A DNA stretch of 64,000 nt, taken from Haliovirga abyssi. Lineage in GTDB: Bacteria > Fusobacteriota > Fusobacteriia > Fusobacteriales > Haliovirgaceae. The notes beneath the pieces were generated by a model. It had not been told where the DNA came from. It saw nothing but the letters and a program-made list of their open reading frames with translations, and did not search any database. This document shows positions 19,140-27,665 of this stretch, piece by piece. Position numbers and translations under genes: made by a program. Where the stretch lies: contig NZ_AP027059.1 in the NCBI RefSeq assembly GCF_030295325.1, positions 1,054,001 through 1,118,000 on the forward strand. The letters run 5' to 3'. Each line of letters opens with the position of its first letter. Positions within the stretch are counted from its first letter, which is position 1.

Positions 19140-20015
19140 ATGAAAACATATGTAGAATGTATTCCGTGTATAATTAATCAAGGTATAAAAATAGGTAGAA
19201 GATTAGATATTAAAGATGAAAAAATAGAAGAGATGGTAAGAGAATTAATGGACCATTTAAAAGGAGAAAATTTTAATAAAACTCCGGCAGAATTAGCAAA
19301 ATATTCATATAAGATAATAAACAAGTATATGATGACAAATGACCCATATAAAGAGATAAAAAAATATTATAATGAAAGTATGTTAAAATTAGTTCCAGAA
19401 ATAAAAAATATAATTAATAACTCTGGTAATAGATTTGAAATAGCTATGAAAATAGCTGTACTAGGAAATATAATAGATTTTGGTTCAAAGCATAAATTTT
19501 CTGAAAATGATATAATAAAAAAAGTTAGAGATATAGGAAATAGCTATTTTGCGATTGATGATAGTAAAAAGTTATATGATAAATTAAGAGTATCAAAAAC
19601 TTTACTATATATTGGAGATAACTGTGGAGAAATAGTTTTTGATAAAATATTTATCGAATATATAAAATTTTCTTTTCCTAATTTAAAAATTTATTATGGA
19701 GTAAGAGGTGAACCTGTAATTAATGATGTTACTATAGTAGATGCAAAAGATGTAAATATGGAAGAAGTAGCAGAAGTTATAGACAATGGAGATAATTCTC
19801 CAGGAACAGTATTAAATAATATATCTGGAAAATTTAAAGATTTATTATTTAATTCAGATTTAGTAATTTCAAAAGGACAAGGCAATTATGAAACTTTAAA
19901 TGAAATTAATAGAGATGATGTTTTTCTATTATTTATGGCAAAATGTGATGTTGTGTCAAAAGAATTAGGGGTAAAGAATATGAGCTTTATTTGTAAAAAA
20001 ATAGATAATATTTAA
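19140..20015 (+). CDS. DUF89/ARMT1-like metal-dependent phosphatase family protein
   Basis: A 291-residue soluble protein. The N-terminal TYVECIPCIINQ with its Cys pair is typical of the archaeal/bacterial DUF89 subgroup. GDNCGEIVFD, with the conserved Asp and Asn, and the SKGQGNYETLNE segment form the metal and phosphate site. Family members are damage-control phosphatases acting on small phosphometabolites. The DUF89 subgroup is often linked to NifX-like genes. Exact substrate unknown. GGAG lies before the ATG. Confidence 0.8.
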   Translation: MKTYVECIPCIINQGIKIGRRLDIKDEKIEEMVRELMDHLKGENFNKTPAELAKYSYKIINKYMMTNDPYKEIKKYYNESMLKLVPEIKNIINNSGNRFEIAMKIAVLGNIIDFGSKHKFSENDIIKKVRDIGNSYFAIDDSKKLYDKLRVSKTLLYIGDNCGEIVFDKIFIEYIKFSFPNLKIYYGVRGEPVINDVTIVDAKDVNMEEVAEVIDNGDNSPGTVLNNISGKFKDLLFNSDLVISKGQGNYETLNEINRDDVFLLFMAKCDVVSKELGVKNMSFICKKIDNI

Positions 20016-20090
20016 AAATAAAAAGCTTTTAATATATATTAATATATGCTAATATATACGCATATAAAATAAAAATAGGAGGATTTAAAA

Positions 20091-20465
20091 ATGAGAATAG
20101 CAATAACAGCAAAAGGTGAAGGATTAAAATCAATGGTAGATGACAGATTTGGAAGATGTGAGAATTTTGTAATATTTGATACAGAAACAAAAGAAACAAC
20201 TACAGTAGATAACGATGCAAAAAATGAAAGTGGAGGAGCAGGAGGAAAAGCTGTAAGAATTTTATCTTTAAATAAGGTGGATGTAGTTATAGCTCCTGAA
20301 TTGGGACCAAAAGCAACTGAAGGATTAAAAGCTTTTGAAATAAAAGCCTATAAAAAAGGAAATAGTGCTACAGTAGAGGAAGCTATTAATAATTATAATG
20401 AAAATAAACTTGAAGAAATTAAATTTTCTACAGTAGAAGAACATAGTGGACTTAGAAAAGCTTAA
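20091..20465 (+). CDS. Stand-alone ORP/NifX (dinitrogenase cofactor-like) protein
   Basis: A 124-residue member of the dinitrogenase iron-molybdenum cofactor family. It opens with MRIAITAKG, has DDRFGRCENFVIFD, and the GGAGGKAV and APELGPKATEGLKAF segments that line the cofactor cleft. Orange protein of Desulfovibrio, which binds a Mo-Cu-S cluster, belongs here. Being single-domain, it may be the acceptor for a cluster delivered by the neighbouring MinD ATPases (inference). AGGAGG precedes the ATG. Confidence 0.85.
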   Translation: MRIAITAKGEGLKSMVDDRFGRCENFVIFDTETKETTTVDNDAKNESGGAGGKAVRILSLNKVDVVIAPELGPKATEGLKAFEIKAYKKGNSATVEEAINNYNENKLEEIKFSTVEEHSGLRKA

Positions 20466-20530
20466 AAGAAAGAATAATTGATAATAGAAAATTAATTATG
20501 AGGAAAATGAGAAGATAGAAATATAAAATT

Positions 20531-20670
20531 AGGTGCTTATAATTTTATATTTAATTAAGGGTCAGATAAACGAGTGCTTACTATTTTCCTATAAAAAAAT
20601 ATCGTTTATGTATTTTTTTATAGGAAACCTTTAGTAAGCTATTGTTTTATGAGCGCTAAATTATAAAAGA
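20531..20670 (+). ncRNA. Structured leader upstream of the MinD-ferredoxin operon
   Basis: Nested pairing surrounds a very strong hairpin: perfect 17-bp arms (20585-20601 and 20611-20627) with a 9-base loop. Outside an internal loop, GCTTACT (20576-20582) pairs with AGTAAGC (20633-20639). Further out, TTATAATTT (20537-20545) pairs with 20658-20666. The loop TCGTTTAT (20602-20609) is also complementary to ATAAACGA (20566-20573) just 5' of the stem, which would make a pseudoknot. The ATG follows at 20684. No known riboswitch class was recognised. Confidence 0.5.
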
Positions 20671-20683
20671 GAGGTAGAAAAAA

Positions 20684-21523
20684 ATGAGAATAGCTGTTTT
20701 AAGTGGAAAAGGTGGAACAGGGAAAACAACAATATCTACTAATTTATCTATAAATATAGAAAATTCTATGTTGATTGATACTGATGTAGAGGAACCAAAT
20801 TCACATATTTTTTTGAAACCAAATATAACTGAAACAAAAAGTGTGAAAGTTGAGTACCCTGTTGTAGATAATGAAAAATGTACTTTATGTGGAAAATGTG
20901 GAGATTTTTGTAATTTTAATGCAATAATACCAGCTAAAAATACAGTTTTAGTATTTCAAGAGAGTTGTCATTCATGTGGTGGATGCAAAATGGTTTGTCC
21001 AACTGGGGCGATAACATATTCTAAAAGAGAAATTGGTAAAATATATGAAGGCGATACTAAATTTGGTATTAAGATGAAATATGGAGAGCTAAATTTAGGT
21101 GAAATGTCAGGTGTAAAAATTATAGAAGAATTAAAAGAGATTACTAAAAATGAAGATATTGTAATAATTGATTCTCCACCTGGTACTTCTTGTTCAACTG
21201 TTGCTGCAGTAGAAGATGTTGATTATGCAATAGTGGTTACAGAGCCTACTCCTTTTGGTGTAAGTGATATGAAAATGGTAGTAGAAATGTTAAGAGAAAT
21301 GAAAATTCCATTTAGTGTATTTATTAATAAAGCTGGTTTAGGTGATAATGAAGTTTATGAATATTGTGAAGATGAAAAAATTAAAATTATAGGCGAGGTA
21401 CTTTTTGATAAGAAAATTGCTGAATATTATTCTGAAGGGATTCCGTTTTCAACAAAAATTCCTAAATATAAGAAGTTGTTTAATGATATTTTTGAAGAAA
21501 TTTATATGGAATTTAGAAAATAA
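20684..21523 (+). CDS. MinD/ParA-type ATPase with inserted 2[4Fe-4S] ferredoxin domain (first)
   Basis: A 279-residue deviant Walker P-loop ATPase (GKGGTGKTT, 8-16) interrupted by a bacterial ferredoxin module with Cys 66, 69, 72, 76 and 95, 98, 101, 105, enough for two [4Fe-4S] clusters. DSPPGTS (Walker B region) follows. Such proteins occur in pairs next to orange protein and NifX genes and are proposed to assemble or carry metal-sulfur clusters. It shares one base with the J-domain gene, so the two are translationally coupled. Confidence 0.9.
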   Translation: MRIAVLSGKGGTGKTTISTNLSINIENSMLIDTDVEEPNSHIFLKPNITETKSVKVEYPVVDNEKCTLCGKCGDFCNFNAIIPAKNTVLVFQESCHSCGGCKMVCPTGAITYSKREIGKIYEGDTKFGIKMKYGELNLGEMSGVKIIEELKEITKNEDIVIIDSPPGTSCSTVAAVEDVDYAIVVTEPTPFGVSDMKMVVEMLREMKIPFSVFINKAGLGDNEVYEYCEDEKIKIIGEVLFDKKIAEYYSEGIPFSTKIPKYKKLFNDIFEEIYMEFRK

Positions 21524-21807
21524 TGGATATTTATAAAAAATATTTAGAAGCTATAAAAATACTTGAATTACCTTTGAAGTTTAATTTGAAAATTTTAAAG
21601 AAAAGATATAAAGATATGATTAAAATGTATCATCCTGATTTGAATAATGATGAAGAGATGGAATTGAAAATTCATGAAATAAAAGAAGCTTATGAAATTC
21701 TTTTGAGTTATTTTGAAAATTATAAATTAAATTTTGAAAAAGATAATTTTAAACTTTCTCCAAAAGAATTATATGAGAAAAAATTAATGAATGATTGGAA
21801 AATTTAA
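21523..21807 (+). CDS. Mini J-domain (DnaJ-like) protein
   Basis: A 94-residue protein consisting of little more than a J domain (about 12-66), with helix II LKKRYKDMIKMY, the catalytic HPD tripeptide, and helix III ending in EAYEILL. There is no Gly/Phe or zinc region, so it is not a general DnaJ. J proteins of this kind recruit Hsp70 to specific clients; HscB does so in Fe-S assembly. Sitting between two MinD-ferredoxin ATPases it may play the same role here (inference). It starts on the stop codon of the preceding gene. Confidence 0.85.
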   Translation: MDIYKKYLEAIKILELPLKFNLKILKKRYKDMIKMYHPDLNNDEEMELKIHEIKEAYEILLSYFENYKLNFEKDNFKLSPKELYEKKLMNDWKI

Positions 21808-21872
21808 AAATATTGTTTTTGAATTATTTTTTTAAAAACAGAAATGAGAAAATATAAAGGAAGGTTTTTAAA

Positions 21873-22733
21873 ATGGATATTAATGAAATAGTTATAATTT
21901 CAGGAAAAGGTGGGACAGGAAAGACAACATTAACAGCATCGTTAATACCTTATTTTGAAGAGTTAGTTGTTGGAGATTGTGATGTTGACGCTCCTGATTT
22001 AAAAATTCTTTTTGAAGGTGATAATATTACTAAAGAAGGATTTGTAGGTACTAAAAAAGCTATTATTAATGAAGAAAAATGTATAAAATGTGGAAAATGT
22101 TATAGAGCTTGTACTTTTGGAGCAATAACAAAAGAGATAAAAATGAACACTCCTAAATGTGAAGGTTGTGGAGTTTGTGAATATGTTTGCCCAGTTGGAG
22201 CAATAGAATTAAAAGATGCTGTAGTAGGGAATTTGTTTGTTTCGAATACCAATTATGGAAAAATGGTTCATGCGAGATTAATACCTGGAGAGGAAACATC
22301 GGGAAAATTAGTTTCTGCAGTTAGAAAAAGAGCTAAAAAAATAGCTTTAGAAGAAAATAAAAAAAATATTATAATAGATGGAGCTCCTGGTGTGGCTTGT
22401 AACGTAATTTCATCAATAACAGGAGCAAAAAAAGTAGTAATTGTAACTGAACCAACTTTTTCAGGATTGCATGATTTAGAAAGAGTATATGAAGTGACTC
22501 AAAAATTTAGATTGCCAGTTTTAGTTGTTATTAATAAGTATGATCTGTCTATAGAAATGAGTAATAAAATAGAAGAATTTTGTAAAGAAAAGAATATAGA
22601 GTTAGGATTAAAAATACCTTTTAATAAAAAAATGGTAAAAGCGATTGTAGATAAAAAAATTCCTTCATTAGCTGAAAAAGAATTTTTTGACAGTTTCGGA
22701 TTTGGAGAGTTTATTGAGAAGTTGAAAAAATAG
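21873..22733 (+). CDS. MinD/ParA-type ATPase with inserted 2[4Fe-4S] ferredoxin domain (second)
   Basis: A 286-residue paralogue of the first ATPase: P-loop GKGGTGKTT (11-19), GDCDVDAPD switch, ferredoxin insert with Cys 70, 73, 76, 80 and 96, 99, 102, 106, and DGAPGVAC in place of DSPPGTS. The two probably act together, as the paired ATPases of the Desulfovibrio ORP complex do (family knowledge). A good ribosome binding site, AAGGAAGG, precedes the ATG. The 2[4Fe-4S] ferredoxin gene follows 17 bp downstream. Confidence 0.9.
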   Translation: MDINEIVIISGKGGTGKTTLTASLIPYFEELVVGDCDVDAPDLKILFEGDNITKEGFVGTKKAIINEEKCIKCGKCYRACTFGAITKEIKMNTPKCEGCGVCEYVCPVGAIELKDAVVGNLFVSNTNYGKMVHARLIPGEETSGKLVSAVRKRAKKIALEENKKNIIIDGAPGVACNVISSITGAKKVVIVTEPTFSGLHDLERVYEVTQKFRLPVLVVINKYDLSIEMSNKIEEFCKEKNIELGLKIPFNKKMVKAIVDKKIPSLAEKEFFDSFGFGEFIEKLKK

Positions 22734-22750
22734 AAAAAGGAGTGAAAAAA

Positions 22751-23050
22751 ATGCCTTGGATAAAAACAAATGAATGTAAAGGATGTGCTAAATGCATATC
22801 AGTATGTCCAGTTAATGCAATTTCAATGATAGATTCAAAAGCTGTAATAGATCAAAAAAAATGTATTAATTGTGGTGCTTGTTTAACTGTGTGCCCATTT
22901 GATATTATTAGACCAAATTCTGAAAATCCTGAATTGAAAGGTTTAGGAAATGGAAGAGGAGGCGGTCGTGGAAGAACTGGTGGCGGATTAGGCGGACAGG
23001 GTTCTGGACTTGGAAACGGCGGCGGAAGAGGTATGGGACGTGGCAGATAA
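22751..23050 (+). CDS. 2[4Fe-4S] ferredoxin with Gly/Arg-rich tail
   Basis: A 99-residue protein. Residues 1-50 are a classical dicluster ferredoxin (Cys 9, 12, 15, 19 and 38, 41, 44, 48). Residues 63-99 are almost only Gly, Arg, Leu and Gln. The tail resembles the Gly-rich part of the DUF5320 protein at 17.6 kb. AAGGAG (22737-22742) fits the ATG at 22751, not the GTG at 22742. The tail's coding sequence overlaps the start of the MFS gene by 11 bp. Confidence 0.85.
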   Translation: MPWIKTNECKGCAKCISVCPVNAISMIDSKAVIDQKKCINCGACLTVCPFDIIRPNSENPELKGLGNGRGGGRGRTGGGLGGQGSGLGNGGGRGMGRGR

Positions 23051-24263
23051 AAAATCAATTAGATTAACTTATATTAGCTTTGGATGGCATAGTTTTTTTC
23101 TTGCGCTTACTATGTCAATGATAGATTTTAATACTGTTTTTCCATCATTGATTTCAGAATTATCTAAATCAAAACTTATATTTGGAGCATTATATGCAAT
23201 TTTGCTAGGTGCTCCAAATATTTTCAATATGATTTTTAGTCATCATATGAGAAAACATCATTATAAAAAGAAATATTTGCTTTTAGGAATTTATATGAGA
23301 GGATTTTCCTTTTTAGGGATGTCTTTATCAGTAATATTTTTTGCGAAAAGTAATCCAATGTTAGCTATTACTCTTTTTTTCTTGTGGATATTTATATTTT
23401 CAGCAAGTGCAGGATTTGCAGGAATAGCTTATTCTAATTTAATAGCAAAACTATTATCTACGCATGAAAGAGGTCAATTTTATGCAACAAAACAATTTGT
23501 AGGAAGTACAGCAAGTATTATTGGTGGAATAGTTATAGGAAAAATATTTAAAAATAGTGGTTTTGCGTATCCTTATAATTATGGGATAGCTTTATTCATA
23601 GGATTTGCGGGATTAGTAATTGCTTCTTTGGGGTTTTATGCTATAAAAGAACCGTCTTCAGAAATTGAAACAGATGATTATAATTTTTTAGAATTTTTAA
23701 AGCAAGTACCAGAGATTTTAAGAAATAATAGAAAATTTTTAAATTTTATTATAGTAGAAAATATAAGTAGTTTCTCTTTGATGATATTACCATTTTATAT
23801 GGTATTTGCTAAAGATAAATTAGGAGTTGGAAAAAATTATATAGGAAAATATTTAATGTTTCAAATTTCAGGAATGGTAATTTCAAATTTGATTTGGGGA
23901 TATTTCATTAAAAGAAAAGGTACAAAAAAGATGACTGGAGATTGTATTATTATAGGAGCAATATTACCAATTTTAGCAATTATATTATCAAATTTTGGAG
24001 CAAATATTTATTCATTTTTATTTTTCATAATAGGTTTCGTAATGAGTGGAAGAAGAATAACTTTTGAGCCATATTTATTAGATATAATTCCTTCAAATAG
24101 AAGAGTTACATTTTTAGGAATTAGAGGAACATTAAATATTTTAATGATAATATTACCTTTAATTGGAGCAACTGTAATAAAATTCTTTGGATATTATACA
24201 GCATTTTTAATAGTATCTGGAGTTATGTTTTTTGCATATTATTTATTGAGAAAGGAGAATTAA
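23040..24263 (+). CDS. MFS family transporter
   Basis: About 407 residues with roughly twelve hydrophobic segments, an inner membrane carrier of the major facilitator superfamily. Start choice: the GTG at 23040 has GAAGAGG 8 bases upstream, while the TTG at 23010 lies deep in the ferredoxin tail. Basic cytoplasmic loops (KHHYKKKY) and the symmetrical layout fit MFS. Nothing shows the substrate. A NifX-like gene begins one base after the stop, so it belongs to the cluster. Confidence 0.8.
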   Translation: MADKKSIRLTYISFGWHSFFLALTMSMIDFNTVFPSLISELSKSKLIFGALYAILLGAPNIFNMIFSHHMRKHHYKKKYLLLGIYMRGFSFLGMSLSVIFFAKSNPMLAITLFFLWIFIFSASAGFAGIAYSNLIAKLLSTHERGQFYATKQFVGSTASIIGGIVIGKIFKNSGFAYPYNYGIALFIGFAGLVIASLGFYAIKEPSSEIETDDYNFLEFLKQVPEILRNNRKFLNFIIVENISSFSLMILPFYMVFAKDKLGVGKNYIGKYLMFQISGMVISNLIWGYFIKRKGTKKMTGDCIIIGAILPILAIILSNFGANIYSFLFFIIGFVMSGRRITFEPYLLDIIPSNRRVTFLGIRGTLNILMIILPLIGATVIKFFGYYTAFLIVSGVMFFAYYLLRKEN

Positions 24264-24264
24264 T

Positions 24265-24669
24265 ATGAATGAATTAATAATAGCGTGTGCTACAAATAAT
24301 GGAGAAGAATTTGTAAATGATCATTTTGGTAGTGCAAATTATTTTGATATTTATAAAATGTCAAAAGAGAGCATTGAAAAAATAGATAGAGTAGATAATA
24401 CAAGTGAAGAGGAAAAAGAGGATGATGGAATACATGGAGATCCAAATAAAGCCAAAGGAATATCTGGAATATTAAAAAAGAAAGATGTTCAAGTTGTAGT
24501 TGGTTATAAAATGGGACCAAATATCATTAGAATGAAGAAAAAATTTGTGCCTGTGATCGTTAGAAATATAAATATAAAAAATAGTTTAGAAATTGTAAAA
24601 AATAATTTTGATAAAATAGTTGAAGAATTAAATAATGGTGAAAATAGAAAACATATAGTATTAGAATAG
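24265..24669 (+). CDS. ORP/NifX-like protein, divergent
   Basis: A 134-residue dinitrogenase cofactor-family protein. It keeps the IACATNNGEEFVNDHFG opening, the FDIYKM strand and VVGYKMGPNIIRMKKKF, but has an acidic insert (about residues 43-58) where the fused and single ORP proteins have other residues. It is the third ORP-type domain of the cluster and closes it, with a terminator overlapping its stop codon. Possibly a cluster carrier or insertase partner. Confidence 0.8.
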   Translation: MNELIIACATNNGEEFVNDHFGSANYFDIYKMSKESIEKIDRVDNTSEEEKEDDGIHGDPNKAKGISGILKKKDVQVVVGYKMGPNIIRMKKKFVPVIVRNINIKNSLEIVKNNFDKIVEELNNGENRKHIVLE

Positions 24670-24692
24670 GACCTTTAGGGGTCCTATTTTTT
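24665..24692 (+). terminator. Terminator at the end of the ORP-like cluster
   Basis: Perfect 9-bp arms (AATAGGACC and complement) with a 6-base loop and a T7 tract. The stop codon lies in the first arm. A second A/T-only hairpin follows at 24695-24719. Confidence 0.9.
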
Positions 24693-24955
24693 TAGGATAA
24701 AAAAATTGATTTTTTATCCATGGTGTGATATAATGCAATGCATATTAACATTGGTATGAAATGGTTGAAAGAATATCTACTTAAGAATAAATTATAAATT
24801 TATTCAGGAAGTAAGTAATGCTATTTTTTTAACATTATTTAGTAACAAATATCCAAACATTCTAATTTTTTTATAATCTTAATTTAATATAAAATTCTAT
24901 TGATTAAAAAAATTAGGTGAAATAAAATATTAATTTTTAGAAAGGAGGTAAATAA
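24693..24955. other. Intergenic region before the flotillin operon
   Basis: No gene is seen. After the second A/T hairpin (24695-24719) the sequence is low complexity until the promoter at 24900-24928. Confidence 0.6.
24900..24928 (+). promoter_or_regulatory. Promoter of the flotillin/AAA ATPase operon
   Basis: TTGATT (24900-24905) and TAAAAT (24923-24928) are 17 bp apart. AAGGAGG and the first ATG follow within 30 bp. Confidence 0.6.
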
Positions 24956-25600
24956 ATGAACTATATAAAATACGCTTTTACTGGTATTAATATATTGCCA
25001 TCAATATTTTTACTTATTATAATTTTTTATTGGTTAATGACTATACTAGGATTTTTTTCAATTGATTCGGGACTGGATATTAATACAGATGCAAATTCTG
25101 ATTTAGAGCTTAATTCTGAATTAGAAGGTGATATTAATTTAGGAAATCTTTCAATAGCTAGTAAAATTTTTGAATTTTCAAATATGGGAGCAATGCCATT
25201 TATGGTCTATTCAACTTTCTATGTTATTGTCTTGTGGACATTATCAATGTTGACTTATTACATAAAAATATCGCAAAATATATTTATATCTTTAATAATT
25301 TTTATTATCAATTTCATCTTAACTTTTTTCTTAACTAAAATAATAACTCTTCCCTTAGTTAAATTTTTTAAATCTTTTAATATTGATGAAAAAAATAAGA
25401 TAATTGGCTCTATATGTACATTAAAATCAACTATTGAAGGAGAACATATAGGATTAGCTGAAGTAGAAAATGATAAATATCCAATAGTAATAAATGTAAA
25501 AAGCCCAAATAAGAAAATAGAAAAAGGAGAACAGGCTATTGTAATATCAGAAGAAAATAACAATAATTTATATATAGTAGAAAAAAATAATTTTTTTTAG
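24956..25600 (+). CDS. OB-fold membrane protein, YqiJ/NfeD-like partner of flotillin
   Basis: A 214-residue integral membrane protein: helix at about 13-35, an Asp/Asn/Glu-rich loop (about 40-70), two or three helices (about 80-145), then a soluble beta domain (about 150-214) with an NfeD/OB-like pattern (GSICTLKSTIEGEHIGLAEV). Proteins of this plan (YqiJ, DUF1449) are encoded next to flotillins and thought to partner them in membrane microdomains. Here the flotillin follows 18 bp later. Assignment rests on layout and context. Confidence 0.75.
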   Translation: MNYIKYAFTGINILPSIFLLIIIFYWLMTILGFFSIDSGLDINTDANSDLELNSELEGDINLGNLSIASKIFEFSNMGAMPFMVYSTFYVIVLWTLSMLTYYIKISQNIFISLIIFIINFILTFFLTKIITLPLVKFFKSFNIDEKNKIIGSICTLKSTIEGEHIGLAEVENDKYPIVINVKSPNKKIEKGEQAIVISEENNNNLYIVEKNNFF

Positions 25601-25618
25601 AAAGGAGAATGGTTAGAA

Positions 25619-27655
25619 ATGATTGAGTTTATTTTGTATGTGGTAGGTATTGTAGTTTTTTTGTTATTCATTGGAATACCAATGATTTTAAGTATGTTTT
25701 ATAAGAAGGTAGTTCAAGGGAAAACCATAGTTAGAAATGGAATAGGAGGTTCAAAAGTTTCTTTTTCTGGAATATGGGTAATTCCTATATTGCATAAATT
25801 TGAAAAAATGGACATTTGTGTTAAAAGAGTAGAAATTGCTAGAGAAGGTAAAGAGGGTTTGATTTGCAAGGATAATTTAAGGGCAGACATAAGAGTAGCT
25901 TTTTTTGTAAAAGTAAATCATACTGAAGAGGATGTTTTGAGGGTTGCTAAATCTTTAGGAACAGAAAAAGCGTCTGATACTGTAACTTTAATGGAGTTTT
26001 TTGATGCTAAATTTTCAGAAGCATTAAAAACAGTGGGTAAAAAATTTGATTTTGTGCAATTATATACTGAAAGAGATAAATTTAAAGATGAAATTTTACA
26101 AGTTATAGGTACTGACTTAAATGGATATATTTTGGAAGATGCTGCAATTGATTATTTGGAACAAACAGATATTAATTTATTAAATCCTGATAATGTGTTA
26201 GATGCAGAAGGGATTAAAAAAATAACAGATTTAACAGCGAAACAACTTGTAATGGCAAATCAAATAAAAAGAGACAAAGAAAAAACTATTGTAGAACAAG
26301 ATGTAACTGCAAGAGAGGCTATATTAGAATTAGAAAAACAAAAATCTGAAGCAGAAGAAAAACAAAATAGAGAAATAGAAAATATTAAATCAAGAGAAAA
26401 TGCTCAAATAAAAATAATTCAAGAAGAGGAAAAATTAAAATCAGAAAATGCAAGAATTAAAGTAGAGGAAGAATTAATGATTGCAGAAGAAAATAAAAAT
26501 AGACAAATTATAATAGCACAAAAATCAAAAGAAGCTACAGAAGCTGTAGAAACAGAAAGAGTTGAGAAACAAAGATTATTAGAAGCTACAGAAAAAGAAA
26601 AATTAGTTTCTTTAGCTCAAATTGAAAAAGATAAAAAGATAGAGACTGAAAATAAAAATATTAAAGAGATAATAAAAGATAGAGTTATAGTTGAAAAAAG
26701 TGTAGTAGAAGAAGAAGAAAAAATAAAGGATACTAAAGAACTAGCTGAAGCTAAAAGAAAAAAAGGTGTTAGCATTACTGCAGCAGAAGCTGATGCAGAG
26801 GTTCAAGGCATAGAAAAAGTAAAATCAGCAGAAGCAGAAAAAGAAAGTGCTACAATTTTAGCAGAAAAAGAAATTATAGTTGCAGATACAGAACTAAAAA
26901 CGTCACATAAAAAAGCTGAAGCTACTAAAATATTAGCAGATGCTAAATCAGAAGAAGCAGCAATAGTAGGAATATCAGAAGCAAGAGTATTAAAAGCAAA
27001 AGCGGAAGCATATACAGCTGAAGGGCAATCAAAAGCTACAGTTATAAAATTAGAAGCTGAAGCTACAGCAAAATCGATAGAATTAAAAGGATTAGCTGAA
27101 GCTAAAACTACAAAAGAAAAAGCATTAGCTGAAGCAGAAGGGATAACTAAAAAAGCTGAAGCAATGAAAAAACTTGATTCTGTTGGAAAAGAACATGAAG
27201 AATTTAAATTAAAACTTAATAAGGAAAAAGAGGTAGAACTTGCTGAAATAAATATTCAAAAAGATGTTGCTGTATCACAAGCGGAAGTTGTAAAAGAAGG
27301 ACTTAAAAATTCTAATATTGATATAGTTGGAGGAGATACTATATTCTTTGATAAATTAGTAAAATCAATTACTTTAGGAAAACAAGTTGATAGAGTGATA
27401 GATAATTCGGATGTTTTAAAAAATATAAACGATACTTTTTTTGATGGAGATGCTGAAAATTTTAAAAAACAATTAAAATCATTTGTTTCTAATTTTAATT
27501 TAAATACAGAAGATGTTAAGAATCTTACTATATCAAGCGCTATATCTAAAATGATGAAAAATTCTCCAAATAAAAATGATTTTTTTAATGGTATTTTAGA
27601 TAAAGTTAATAAAATAGGAATTGGAGATAAACTTGTCTCAACAATAATGGATTAG
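25619..27655 (+). CDS. Flotillin family (YqiK-like) membrane scaffold protein
   Basis: 678 residues. An N-terminal hydrophobic helix (about 3-25) is followed by a band 7/SPFH domain (about 30-200) and then a very long charged coiled coil (about 205-560) rich in Ala, Glu and Lys, with the repeated AEA pattern of flotillins. A C-terminal globular region (about 565-678) completes it. Flotillins oligomerise into membrane scaffolds. The gene lies between the OB-fold membrane protein and the giant ATPase (next start 10 bp after its stop), so the three likely form one machine. Confidence 0.9.
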   Translation: MIEFILYVVGIVVFLLFIGIPMILSMFYKKVVQGKTIVRNGIGGSKVSFSGIWVIPILHKFEKMDICVKRVEIAREGKEGLICKDNLRADIRVAFFVKVNHTEEDVLRVAKSLGTEKASDTVTLMEFFDAKFSEALKTVGKKFDFVQLYTERDKFKDEILQVIGTDLNGYILEDAAIDYLEQTDINLLNPDNVLDAEGIKKITDLTAKQLVMANQIKRDKEKTIVEQDVTAREAILELEKQKSEAEEKQNREIENIKSRENAQIKIIQEEEKLKSENARIKVEEELMIAEENKNRQIIIAQKSKEATEAVETERVEKQRLLEATEKEKLVSLAQIEKDKKIETENKNIKEIIKDRVIVEKSVVEEEEKIKDTKELAEAKRKKGVSITAAEADAEVQGIEKVKSAEAEKESATILAEKEIIVADTELKTSHKKAEATKILADAKSEEAAIVGISEARVLKAKAEAYTAEGQSKATVIKLEAEATAKSIELKGLAEAKTTKEKALAEAEGITKKAEAMKKLDSVGKEHEEFKLKLNKEKEVELAEINIQKDVAVSQAEVVKEGLKNSNIDIVGGDTIFFDKLVKSITLGKQVDRVIDNSDVLKNINDTFFDGDAENFKKQLKSFVSNFNLNTEDVKNLTISSAISKMMKNSPNKNDFFNGILDKVNKIGIGDKLVSTIMD

Positions 27656-27665
27656 GGTGATTAAA

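Noticed and set aside
22852-23058. Minus-strand open frame with many prolines
   Set aside because: It is the antisense shadow of the ferredoxin's Gly-rich tail; no ribosome site or promoter.
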